Part shown: in pieces, positions 1 through 5,092 of the stretch | Layout: every line of letters starts with the position of its first letter | Position numbering within the stretch: position 1 is the stretch's first letter | NCBI GenBank assembly: GCA_900552915.1 | Contig: USBS01000111.1 | Span: 1-5,750, forward strand | Reading direction: 5' to 3' | From: an uncultured Sutterella sp. | GTDB taxonomy: Bacteria; Pseudomonadota; Gammaproteobacteria; Burkholderiales; Burkholderiaceae_F | Length of the DNA stretch: 5,750 bases | The notes under the pieces: model-generated | What the model was told of the DNA's origin: nothing | What the model saw: the letters and a program-made list of their open reading frames with translations, nothing else | Databases searched by the model: none | Made by a program: the position numbers and the translations under genes

Positions 1-82
1 CCATTATTTTTTTACCCTCAGTCAGGGGCACTGGAATTTATAGTTCGCCCCTTAACTTCGATCTGAAAAAGTCGACAGTTGC

Positions 83-118
83 AAAACGAGCGCTGAGGGA
101 GAAATCCCGAGGCGCTCG
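83..118 (-). terminator. Hairpin terminator, minus strand
   Basis: Positions 87-93 (CGAGCGC) pair perfectly with 112-118 (GCGCTCG), extended by a T-G wobble (94/111). Inside lie tandem G-A/G-A mismatches (95-96 with 109-110), then GGGA/TCCC (97-100 with 105-108) closing a GAAA tetraloop (101-104). Read on the minus strand the stem is followed at once by TTTTGC (86-81). The two porin terminators in this window have tails of the same type. Read on the plus strand there is no T-run, so a minus-strand role fits better. The T-run is short (4), so termination strength is uncertain. Confidence 0.5.
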
Positions 119-269
119 AATAGTTTGTGCGGGTGGAAAAACGGTGCAAACTCAATGCGGGTGTGACTTGGCGTGGTTTTCGCCAAACGAAAAAAGTGTT
201 GTATTTTTGACTCAGACTTTCCCGAGTCGGAATTCTTCGCTAGACGATTGATGTTGCAGGAGTTGTTGC

Positions 270-298
270 AATTTAAAAGTAATATCAATGGGTTACAA
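270..298 (-). promoter_or_regulatory. Possible minus-strand promoter
   Basis: On the minus strand a TTGTAA hexamer (298-293) is separated by exactly 17 bases from TAAATT (275-270). Each hexamer matches the sigma-70 consensus at 4 of 6 positions. Transcription would begin near 263 and could end at the hairpin at 118-83, giving an untranslated RNA of about 180 bases. The region is AT-rich, so chance matches are expected and this is weak evidence. Confidence 0.25.
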
Positions 299-325
299 AA
301 TCTGCTGAAGATTGTGTACATCGTT

Positions 326-354
326 TTGTCATCGTTTCGTACTTGAATTGAAAT
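326..354 (+). promoter_or_regulatory. Candidate sigma-70 promoter of the porin gene
   Basis: TTGTCA (326-331, 5 of 6 consensus matches) lies 17 bases upstream of TGAAAT (349-354, 4 of 6). Transcription would start near 361, giving a leader of about 175 bases that includes the whole stem-loop at 371-453. A long structured leader is common for abundant porins. Other AT-rich hexamers nearby (TTGATG at 248 with TTTAAA at 272) are possible alternatives. Confidence 0.35.
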
Positions 355-370
355 AAACAATCCGTATCCT

Positions 371-453
371 CCCGCACAAGTCCTCGCAAGAGGCGCCAAT
401 TTTTTCGCTCGCATCAAGCGGTTTGCGAGGTGCGGTGCGAGGTGTTGTGCGGG
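371..453 (+). promoter_or_regulatory. Structured 5' leader of porin mRNA
   Basis: CCCGCACAA (371-379) pairs perfectly with TTGTGCGGG (445-453). Just inside, CCTCGCA (382-388) can pair with either of two identical copies of TGCGAGG, at 424-430 or 436-442. Both copies lie within a direct 9-base repeat TGCGAGGTG (424-432 and 436-444). Using the outer copy gives a long stem interrupted only by a 2x2 internal loop. Using the inner copy adds one further pair (389 with 423) but leaves a 14-base bulge (431-444). The innermost part holds a small CGCT/AGCG hairpin (406-409 with 417-420). The two alternatives are mutually exclusive, so this may be a regulatory leader, but no known riboswitch class is recognised. 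Confidence 0.45.
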
Positions 454-523
454 CGCAGATCGGCAGAACCGTTCTGTTGAGAGGATTTTTGCCGCGCAAC
501 TTCCCCCATTTTTTTATCCTTCT

Positions 524-527
524 AGGA
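524..527 (+). promoter_or_regulatory. Ribosome binding site of the porin
   Basis: AGGA ends 9 bases before the ATG at 537. It fixes the start there rather than at an in-frame ATG at 423, which would add 38 residues ahead of a perfect signal peptide. TCCT at 517-520 can pair with this AGGA across a 3-base loop, so the site may be weakly masked. Confidence 0.75.
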
Positions 528-536
528 AAAACGATC

Positions 537-1721
537 ATGAAAAAGACTCTGGTTGCCCTGGCTGCCGCTACCGCAATGTGCAGCGCTTCCGCAGCTTCCG
601 TGACGCTCTACGGCGTTGTGGATACTGGCTTTGCTTACAACAGTACCGATTGGGATAAGGCTGGTTCCGAAACCGAAAACAGCTTTGAAATGGCTTCCGG
701 CCAGCGCTCCGGCAGCCGCTTCGGCATGAAGGGCGTGGAAGAACTCGGCAACGGTCTGACGGTCGGTTTTGTTCTCGAAAGCGGCATCAGCACGGATACC
801 GGTGCCATGAGCTCCGATGGCCTCTTCAACCGTGAATCGAGCCTCTTCATCGAAGGTTCTTTCGGTAAGTTCGGTATGGGCCGTCTGAGCACGCTCGCCA
901 ACGACTCCGGTTCGACCGGTATCGGCGGCTACTTCTCTTCCTTCGGTACGGGCTGGGGCGACGTTGGCTGCCAGAGCTACATGCAGGCCTACCGTCCGAC
1001 CCGCATGGACAACATGGTCTACTACAAGACCCCGAATTTTGCCGGCGCTGAAGTTTGGCTGCTGTACGGCATGGGTGACCAGGAAGACGGTACTGTTGAA
1101 AACGAATCCTCCCGCGATCGCTACTACGCCGCTGCCGTTACCTACAACAACGGCGGTCTGAGCCTCTATGGCGCAGTCGATGTGCTCAACAAGGCTACTT
1201 TTGGTGTCGCGGATAATTATCAGGACACGGAAGACGATCAGATCACGATCACGGCAGCTGTGAACTACGACTGCGGCTTTGCCAAGTCCTACCTTGGCGT
1301 GCATTGGTTTGACAACGCCCGTGGCGTCGGTGGCAGCTCGGTCGACGGTGGTTGGAGCTACATGGCCAACTTTAACGACACTGAAGAGAAAGTTAGTGTA
1401 GGGGGCTTTGGTGACGCCAACGGTTGGTCCGTGATGGCCGGTGTCGATATTCCTGTTGGCAACGGCATGATCAAGACCACGCTCGGTTATCTCGACGCCT
1501 CTTCGGATGCTACCCCGGTAGTTGAGGGTGATGGAGATAAGGCAGCTACGGACCTCAAGCGCTTCATGGTGGGTGCCGGTTACGAACATTATCTCTCCAA
1601 GCGCACGACCCTCTACGTGGGTGCCGGCTATATTCAGGATAGCTTGGAAGGTAACGAAACTTTCGAAGACCGCGATCCGTCCTGGGTTCAGGTCAATTGC
1701 GGTCTGACGCACAAGTTCTAA
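537..1721 (+). CDS. Outer-membrane general porin (betaproteobacterial porin family)
   Basis: The product is a 394-residue trimeric-type beta-barrel porin for passive diffusion of small hydrophilic solutes across the outer membrane. Residues 1-19 form a Sec signal peptide: MKK, a hydrophobic core, then ASA before the predicted cut at Ala20. The mature protein opens with SVTLYGVVDTGF and continues with SRFGMKGVEELGNGL (about 60-74) and the FIEGSFGKFGMGRLSTLA strand block (about 104-121), all hallmarks of Burkholderiales porins. The segment around 130-160 is probably the constriction loop L3. It ends in GLTHKF, the terminal Phe expected for BAM recognition. The length is typical. Oddities are three cysteines in the mature chain (145, 246, 388), which is unusual for porins, and less-biased codons in presumed surface loops (around 1380-1410 and 1505-1550). 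The signal peptide contains a Cys (15), but TAMC is not a lipobox. It is transcribed alone: a long leader lies upstream and two terminators lie downstream. Substrate preference cannot be read from the sequence. Confidence 0.95.
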   Translation: MKKTLVALAAATAMCSASAASVTLYGVVDTGFAYNSTDWDKAGSETENSFEMASGQRSGSRFGMKGVEELGNGLTVGFVLESGISTDTGAMSSDGLFNRESSLFIEGSFGKFGMGRLSTLANDSGSTGIGGYFSSFGTGWGDVGCQSYMQAYRPTRMDNMVYYKTPNFAGAEVWLLYGMGDQEDGTVENESSRDRYYAAAVTYNNGGLSLYGAVDVLNKATFGVADNYQDTEDDQITITAAVNYDCGFAKSYLGVHWFDNARGVGGSSVDGGWSYMANFNDTEEKVSVGGFGDANGWSVMAGVDIPVGNGMIKTTLGYLDASSDATPVVEGDGDKAATDLKRFMVGAGYEHYLSKRTTLYVGAGYIQDSLEGNETFEDRDPSWVQVNCGLTHKF

Positions 1722-1750
1722 TCGCCGGACTTGATGCATCGTAAGCCTCG

Positions 1751-1775
1751 GTCGGATGCCGCATGAGCATCCGAC
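1751..1775 (+). other. Stem-loop just downstream of the porin stop
   Basis: GTCGGATGC (1751-1759) pairs perfectly with GCATCCGAC (1767-1775) around a 7-base loop, and GCC (1745-1747) can also pair with GGC (1778-1780) across a small internal loop. No T-run follows, so it is not an intrinsic terminator. It may instead protect the 3' end of the porin mRNA from exonucleases, an inference from position only. Confidence 0.5.
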
Positions 1776-1791
1776 TCGGCTGAACATTCGG

Positions 1792-1850
1792 TTCCCGAAA
1801 GCGGAAGAGTGCCTGTCGGCGCCGTTCCGGTTTCGGGAATTTTGCTTTTT
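1792..1850 (+). terminator. Rho-independent terminator of the porin gene
   Basis: TTCCCGAAA-G-CGGAA (1792-1806) pairs with TTCCG-G-TTTCGGGAA (1825-1839), 14 of 15 positions with one G-G mismatch (1801/1830), around an 18-base loop. It is followed by the T-rich tail TTTTGCTTTTT (1840-1850). It lies about 70 bases after the porin stop codon. Confidence 0.85.
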
Positions 1851-1861
1851 GAGTCGATAAG

Positions 1862-1894
1862 GAGCGTTGCTACTTTCGCGAAGGCGCTCTTTTT
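1862..1894 (+). terminator. Second, tandem terminator or corC attenuator
   Basis: GAGCG (1862-1866) pairs with CGCTC (1885-1889), extended by wobble pairs (1867-1868 with 1884-1883), and is followed by TTTTT (1890-1894). It lies 12 bases beyond the first terminator tail. It may back up termination of the highly expressed porin. It could also act as an attenuator of corC if a corC promoter lies upstream of it, but I could not find such a promoter. Confidence 0.6.
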
Positions 1895-1925
1895 GCTATC
1901 CTCAAAAAATCTGACAGCTCCTTAA

Positions 1926-1950
1926 CCGGCGCAAAACCAATTGCCGCCGG
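1926..1950 (+). promoter_or_regulatory. Stem-loop occupying the corC ribosome-binding region
   Basis: CCGGC (1926-1930) pairs with GCCGG (1946-1950), and GCAA (1931-1934) with TTGC (1941-1944), with one bulged C (1945) and a 6-base loop. It ends five bases before the ATG at 1956. No Shine-Dalgarno sequence is visible before that ATG or before the alternative in-frame TTG at 1941, which would itself lie inside the stem. Confidence 0.45.
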
Positions 1951-1955
1951 CTTGT

Positions 1956-2855
1956 ATGCAAGATCAACCACAAACTGAAGACACCGACAAAACAGAAGAG
2001 CACAGTTTTTTCGATAAGCTGCGTTCTCTTTTCAAAAAAGAACCGACCACGGCCGAGGATATTTCCAACGCCTTAAAGCGCGCGCATGGTCAAAAGATCA
2101 TCGATGCCGATGCTCTGACCATGATGGAGGGGGCGCTTAAGGTCGGACATCTTTGCGCCTCGGACCTAATGGTGCCGCGTGCGCAGATCGAAGCCGTGGA
2201 TCTGGAAGAGCCGCGAGAGGTGTGGCTACCGAAAGTCATCAGCCGCGGCCACTCGCGCTTTCCCGTGATTGAAGGCGATCTGGATGAAGTCAAAGGCGTG
2301 CTGCACGCCAAGGATTTGCTTCGTCTATTCGTGGACCCCAACTACGATGTGCGCGCGCACCTGCGCCCGGCGCGCTTTATCCCCGAAACGCAGCCCTTAA
2401 ACGTTGTGCTGCGCGACTTTCGCATCACGCGCAACCACATGGCGCTTGTGATCGACGAATTCGGGTCGGTGTCGGGGCTCATTACGATTGAAGATGTGAT
2501 CGAGCAGATCGTGGGCGAAATTGCCGACGAATTCGACAACATCAATCTTGGCAAAGACAACATCACGGCGGTTGACAATGAGCGCTGGCGCGTCAAGGCC
2601 GAGACGTATCTCGATCAGTTCAACGAATTCTTCTCGGTCAATCTCGAGGACGACTACTGCGAAACAGTGGGCGGCATGGTGACCGATCGACTTGAACACG
2701 TGCCGCACAGAGGCGAGAGCGTCGAAATCGACGGCTTCCGCTTCAAGGTGCTCACCGCCGACGAACGCCAGGCGCATCTTTTCTTGGTCGAACGTCTGGT
2801 TTCTGCGGCGCCAGCTGAGCAGAGCGAAGAACAGAGCACCGAAAGTCATCAATGA
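1956..2855 (+). CDS. corC: CorC/YbeX family CBS-domain protein
   Basis: The product is a 299-residue soluble protein of the HlyC/CorC family. Order: an acidic N-terminal region (1-60); a first CBS domain (about 70-125, from DLMVPRAQIEAVD through HSRFPVIE to the GVLHAKDLL strand-helix); a second CBS domain (about 135-190, HMALVIDEFGSVSGLITIEDV then EQIVGEIADEFD); and a CorC_HlyC C-terminal domain (about 205-282). CBS pairs usually bind adenine nucleotides. Family members are linked to magnesium/cobalt efflux and, as YbeX in E. coli, to ribosome physiology, so the exact role here is inferred. It lacks the DUF21 membrane domain of longer relatives, as is normal for the YbeX form. The start could also be TTG at 1941 (304 residues); ATG is preferred because it is the stronger codon, and an in-frame stop at 1923-1925 rules out anything further upstream. 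The stop overlaps the lnt start, so translation is probably coupled. The usual partner genes ybeZ and ybeY are not upstream; a porin is. Confidence 0.93.
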   Translation: MQDQPQTEDTDKTEEHSFFDKLRSLFKKEPTTAEDISNALKRAHGQKIIDADALTMMEGALKVGHLCASDLMVPRAQIEAVDLEEPREVWLPKVISRGHSRFPVIEGDLDEVKGVLHAKDLLRLFVDPNYDVRAHLRPARFIPETQPLNVVLRDFRITRNHMALVIDEFGSVSGLITIEDVIEQIVGEIADEFDNINLGKDNITAVDNERWRVKAETYLDQFNEFFSVNLEDDYCETVGGMVTDRLEHVPHRGESVEIDGFRFKVLTADERQAHLFLVERLVSAAPAEQSEEQSTESHQ

Positions 2856-4420
2856 CACTCAATATTCTCTCGTGCTTTAAGTCGGGCAAGCTTGCTTTTT
2901 GGCTGCAGTTACTTGCGGCGACTGCTGCAGGAGCCCTCGGTAGTGTGGCTTTTTCCGTGCCGGCCGCCAACTGGTTTCTGCTCGTTTCGCTTGCCGTTTT
3001 GTTTTTGCTTGCCGTTCAACCCGGCACCAAAAAGCAGGGGTTTCTCATCGGGTGGCTTTGGGGACTTGCGTACTTTGCGATCGGTCTGCGTTGGTGCTAC
3101 GGCTCGCTGCACGATCACGGCCAGCTCAACGCTTTTTTATCCATCGCAGGTGTTCTGATTCTCGGTGGCGTTCTCGGGCTCTTTAGCGGTGCCGTGACGG
3201 GCATTGCCCGAGCACTGCCGCTTTCCCGCCGTCTGAAGCTCATCGTGCTGCTGCCTGCCTTGTGGACTGCGTTCGAGCTCATTCGCGGCGTTGAACCCTT
3301 CGGTTTCGGCTGGCTATCGGTGGGCTACGCCTATGCGTCGGACTTTTTCGGTGCCTGGGCTCCGATTGCGGGTGTTTACGGTGTGGGACTCGTTGTAGTG
3401 CTGACGGTGGGCTTTGCCGTTGAGCTGCTTTTCCCGCAGGAAGACAAAAAGCCGTGGGTGAAGACGCTTGATGCGATTGCCGTAGGTGCATTGGTGCTCG
3501 GCACGCTAGCTTTAAACGATGTTTCGTTCGGCGAGCGCGGCTCAAAACTCGAGGTACGCGTGGTGCAGGCCGATTTGCCGGTGACGATGGCCTATGACCC
3601 GATAGCGGCATCCGAGCGCATTGACCGCGTTGTTGCAATGAGCCGTCGTGCGGCCTTGGGTTCTCGACTTGACCTGATTGTCTGGCCGGAAAGCACGATT
3701 GCGCAGCCGCTGCGCGACGGATTCGACGGACCTGCTCTGGCGGCTCTGGATACGGCCAAGGCAACGGGGGCCGCCGTTGCTTTCAATTCCTTCTACCGCG
3801 AAGCGCCGGCTCGCTACTACAACGTGCTGTGGCTCGCGGCCGATGACGCGCGCCCTGCGCAGCTTGCCTACCGCAAGCACCATCTGGTGCCATTCGGCGA
3901 ATATGTGCCCTTGGGCTTTCGCTGGTTTGTCGATGCGCTCGGCATCCCGATGGCCGACCAAACGCCAGGTCCCGTCGGGGGTACGCCGTTTGCGGTCGCT
4001 GACGTCGCGGCCGCAGGCAGCATCTGCTACGAGAACATGTTTGGCGAAGAGCTTCGAGCCGCTTGGAGCAAAGGCAATCCCGGTTTTGTACTCAACACTG
4101 CAAATCTGGGTTGGTTTACCGACGCGGTTTTGCCGCAGTTCACGGCGATGAGCGCCATGCGTGCCCGCGAAACGGCAAGGCCGTTTCTGCAGGCGGTTCA
4201 AAATGCGCACTCCGCACTCATTGGTCCGGACGGGCAGATTCAGAGAATGGCAGGTAAAGGCGCTCAGAATTTGGATCTGACGATGACGACGATGACGGGG
4301 GAGGCAACGCCGTTTGTTCGCTTCGGCCACTGGCCGGTGATTGCGCTTGTGTTGGTGCTGTTGGCAGCGGCCGGATGGCAAAGTCGAAACGCCGCTCGGA
4401 AACGTACAGCGACCAACTAA
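2852..4420 (+). CDS. lnt: Apolipoprotein N-acyltransferase
   Basis: This inner-membrane enzyme transfers an acyl chain from phospholipid to the N-terminal cysteine of diacylated lipoproteins, the last step of lipoprotein maturation before Lol sorting. At 522 residues it has the usual length. Hydrophobic segments fill about 14-225, a periplasmic nitrilase (carbon-nitrogen hydrolase) domain spans about 233-485, and a final membrane helix spans about 492-508, followed by a basic tail. The catalytic triad is clear: Glu280 in WPES, Lys342 in RKHHLVPFGEYVP, and Cys392 in SICYE, matching E. coli Glu267, Lys335 and Cys387. Glu350, Tyr393 and Glu394 match further residues known to matter in E. coli. 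The position aligning with E. coli Trp237 appears to be Tyr248. A 9-base tandem repeat (ACGATGACG twice, 4279-4296) encodes TMTTMT near the end of the enzyme domain. The start overlaps the corC stop (ATGA, 2852-2855) with only a weak ribosome site, so translation is likely coupled. The stop codon overlaps that of the convergent yadS-like gene. Confidence 0.96.
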   Translation: MTLNILSCFKSGKLAFWLQLLAATAAGALGSVAFSVPAANWFLLVSLAVLFLLAVQPGTKKQGFLIGWLWGLAYFAIGLRWCYGSLHDHGQLNAFLSIAGVLILGGVLGLFSGAVTGIARALPLSRRLKLIVLLPALWTAFELIRGVEPFGFGWLSVGYAYASDFFGAWAPIAGVYGVGLVVVLTVGFAVELLFPQEDKKPWVKTLDAIAVGALVLGTLALNDVSFGERGSKLEVRVVQADLPVTMAYDPIAASERIDRVVAMSRRAALGSRLDLIVWPESTIAQPLRDGFDGPALAALDTAKATGAAVAFNSFYREAPARYYNVLWLAADDARPAQLAYRKHHLVPFGEYVPLGFRWFVDALGIPMADQTPGPVGGTPFAVADVAAAGSICYENMFGEELRAAWSKGNPGFVLNTANLGWFTDAVLPQFTAMSAMRARETARPFLQAVQNAHSALIGPDGQIQRMAGKGAQNLDLTMTTMTGEATPFVRFGHWPVIALVLVLLAAAGWQSRNAARKRTATN

Positions 4421-5092
4421 GACGGATGTGATCTGTCGGTTGGCGATGCGTTGGATTTTTTCTTCGGCGCAGTATTGTGCAGGTCATCCTTGTAGCGCAC
4501 GAGTCTCCATCCCTTGTACCAGCAGAGCATGCGCACTGCGACGATAAAGGCGGTGGAGGTAAGAAGCGCTGTCGGTTCGGACGCTCCTGCCGCATCAAGA
4601 CCGATGAACAGCCAGCCGCCCGCAAAGGCCGCAGCGGCGTAAGGCTGCTGATCCGACATCACCATCGGGATGCGGTTAAGGAAAACGTCCCGAAGTAAGC
4701 CGCCGAAAACGCCCGTACAGACGCCCATGAGAACGGCGGCAATAGAAGGAAGTCCAGCGGCAAGCGAAAGCGACGTGCCGCCGGCTGTGAAAAAGCCCAG
4801 CCCGATCGCATCCGACCAGACAAAGATTGTGTGCAGGAGCTTTGCCTGAAAGTCTCGGATGAGTCTCGGAGCGCACAGGCTCATCAGAAGCGTTGCCCAA
4901 ACGTATTCCGGATGAGCAATCCAGTACATCGGCCGATTGTCGATGATGAGGTCGCGCAAAATGCCGCCGCCGAAAGCCGTTACAAAGCTCACGACGAAAA
5001 CGCCGACAGGATCGATTTTCTTGCCTTGGGCCCGCGAGGGAAAAAGCGACGATCCCGACGGCATCGGTAATAACCAAAAGGTTCGTCTGCAT
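4417..5092 (-). pseudogene. YadS/TRIC-family membrane protein gene, frameshifted
   Basis: The gene encodes an UPF0126/TRIC-type protein, a family of trimeric cation channels with two repeats of three helices. The N-terminus (ATG at 5092, residues 1-21) contains the typical first helix, LLVITDAVGIVAFSLAG. In that frame it then turns into Arg/His-rich nonsense. The family sequence resumes in the +1 frame at about 5031 with AQGKKIDPVGVFVV, then TAFGGGILRD (repeat 1), WSDAIGLGFFTAGG and TGVFGGLLRD (repeat 2), ending at TAG 4419-4417. The joined product would be about 225 residues, near the family length. The break lies at the GCGGGCCC context (about 5026-5035). Compared with relatives, about three residues seem missing between LAG and AQGKK. 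An 11-base deletion would explain both that gap and the frame change; a one-base insertion or sequencing error would explain only the frame change. An internal ATG at 5064 in the second frame would give 215 residues without helix 1. An in-frame TAA two codons before 5092 rules out a longer start. No clear ribosome site is seen. Family identity is confident; whether it is a true pseudogene is not. Confidence 0.75.

Larger units (their letters stand above)
1..536. other. Left intergenic region, no supported protein gene
   Basis: No reading frame here looks like a protein. The longest open stretch (minus strand, about 417 to 52) has an erratic composition, no recognisable motif, and runs through a strong hairpin. 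The region is more AT-rich than the genes, especially 180-360. It contains several inverted repeats: 24-29 with 47-52; 87-93 with 112-118; 168-173 with 181-186; 209-213 with 224-228; and 371-379 with 445-453. It also holds a T-run at 5-13 whose matching hairpin, if any, lies left of the window. The right half is best read as promoter and 5' leader of the porin. The left half may hold the end of a minus-strand transcript. Confidence 0.7.

Noticed and set aside
52..417. 121-codon minus-strand open frame in the left intergenic region
   Set aside because: No ribosome site, no recognisable motif, an erratic composition, and it reads through the strong hairpin at 87-118.
424..444. Direct repeats as a CRISPR or insertion-sequence footprint
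   Set aside because: There are only two 9-base copies, 12 bases apart, with no spacer pattern, transposase or target duplication. They are better explained as part of the leader fold.
423..536. N-terminal extension of the porin from an upstream ATG
   Set aside because: It would put 38 residues before a perfect signal peptide. The AGGA at 524-527 points to the ATG at 537, and the extension lies in a structured leader.
570..581. Lipobox-like cysteine in the porin signal peptide
   Set aside because: The local sequence TAMC lacks the L-[AS]-[GA]-C pattern, and an ordinary ASA cleavage site follows directly.
522..1787. Long open frame (421 codons) antisense to the porin gene
   Set aside because: It arises from the strong codon bias of the porin. 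The translation has no family motifs, and the plus strand encodes an unmistakable porin.
1867..1902. TTGCTA (1867) with TATCCT (1897) as a corC promoter
   Set aside because: The 24-base spacing is far from the 16-18 needed, and both lie in or next to the second terminator.
3542..4381. 279-codon open frame antisense to lnt
   Set aside because: Its composition is rich in Arg, His and Gln with no motif, and it lies wholly opposite a well-conserved enzyme domain.
5026..5040. Programmed ribosomal frameshifting as the explanation for the split yadS-like gene
   Set aside because: No convincing slippery site with a stop in the zero frame or a stimulatory structure is seen, the family is not known for recoding, and about three residues appear to be missing at the junction.
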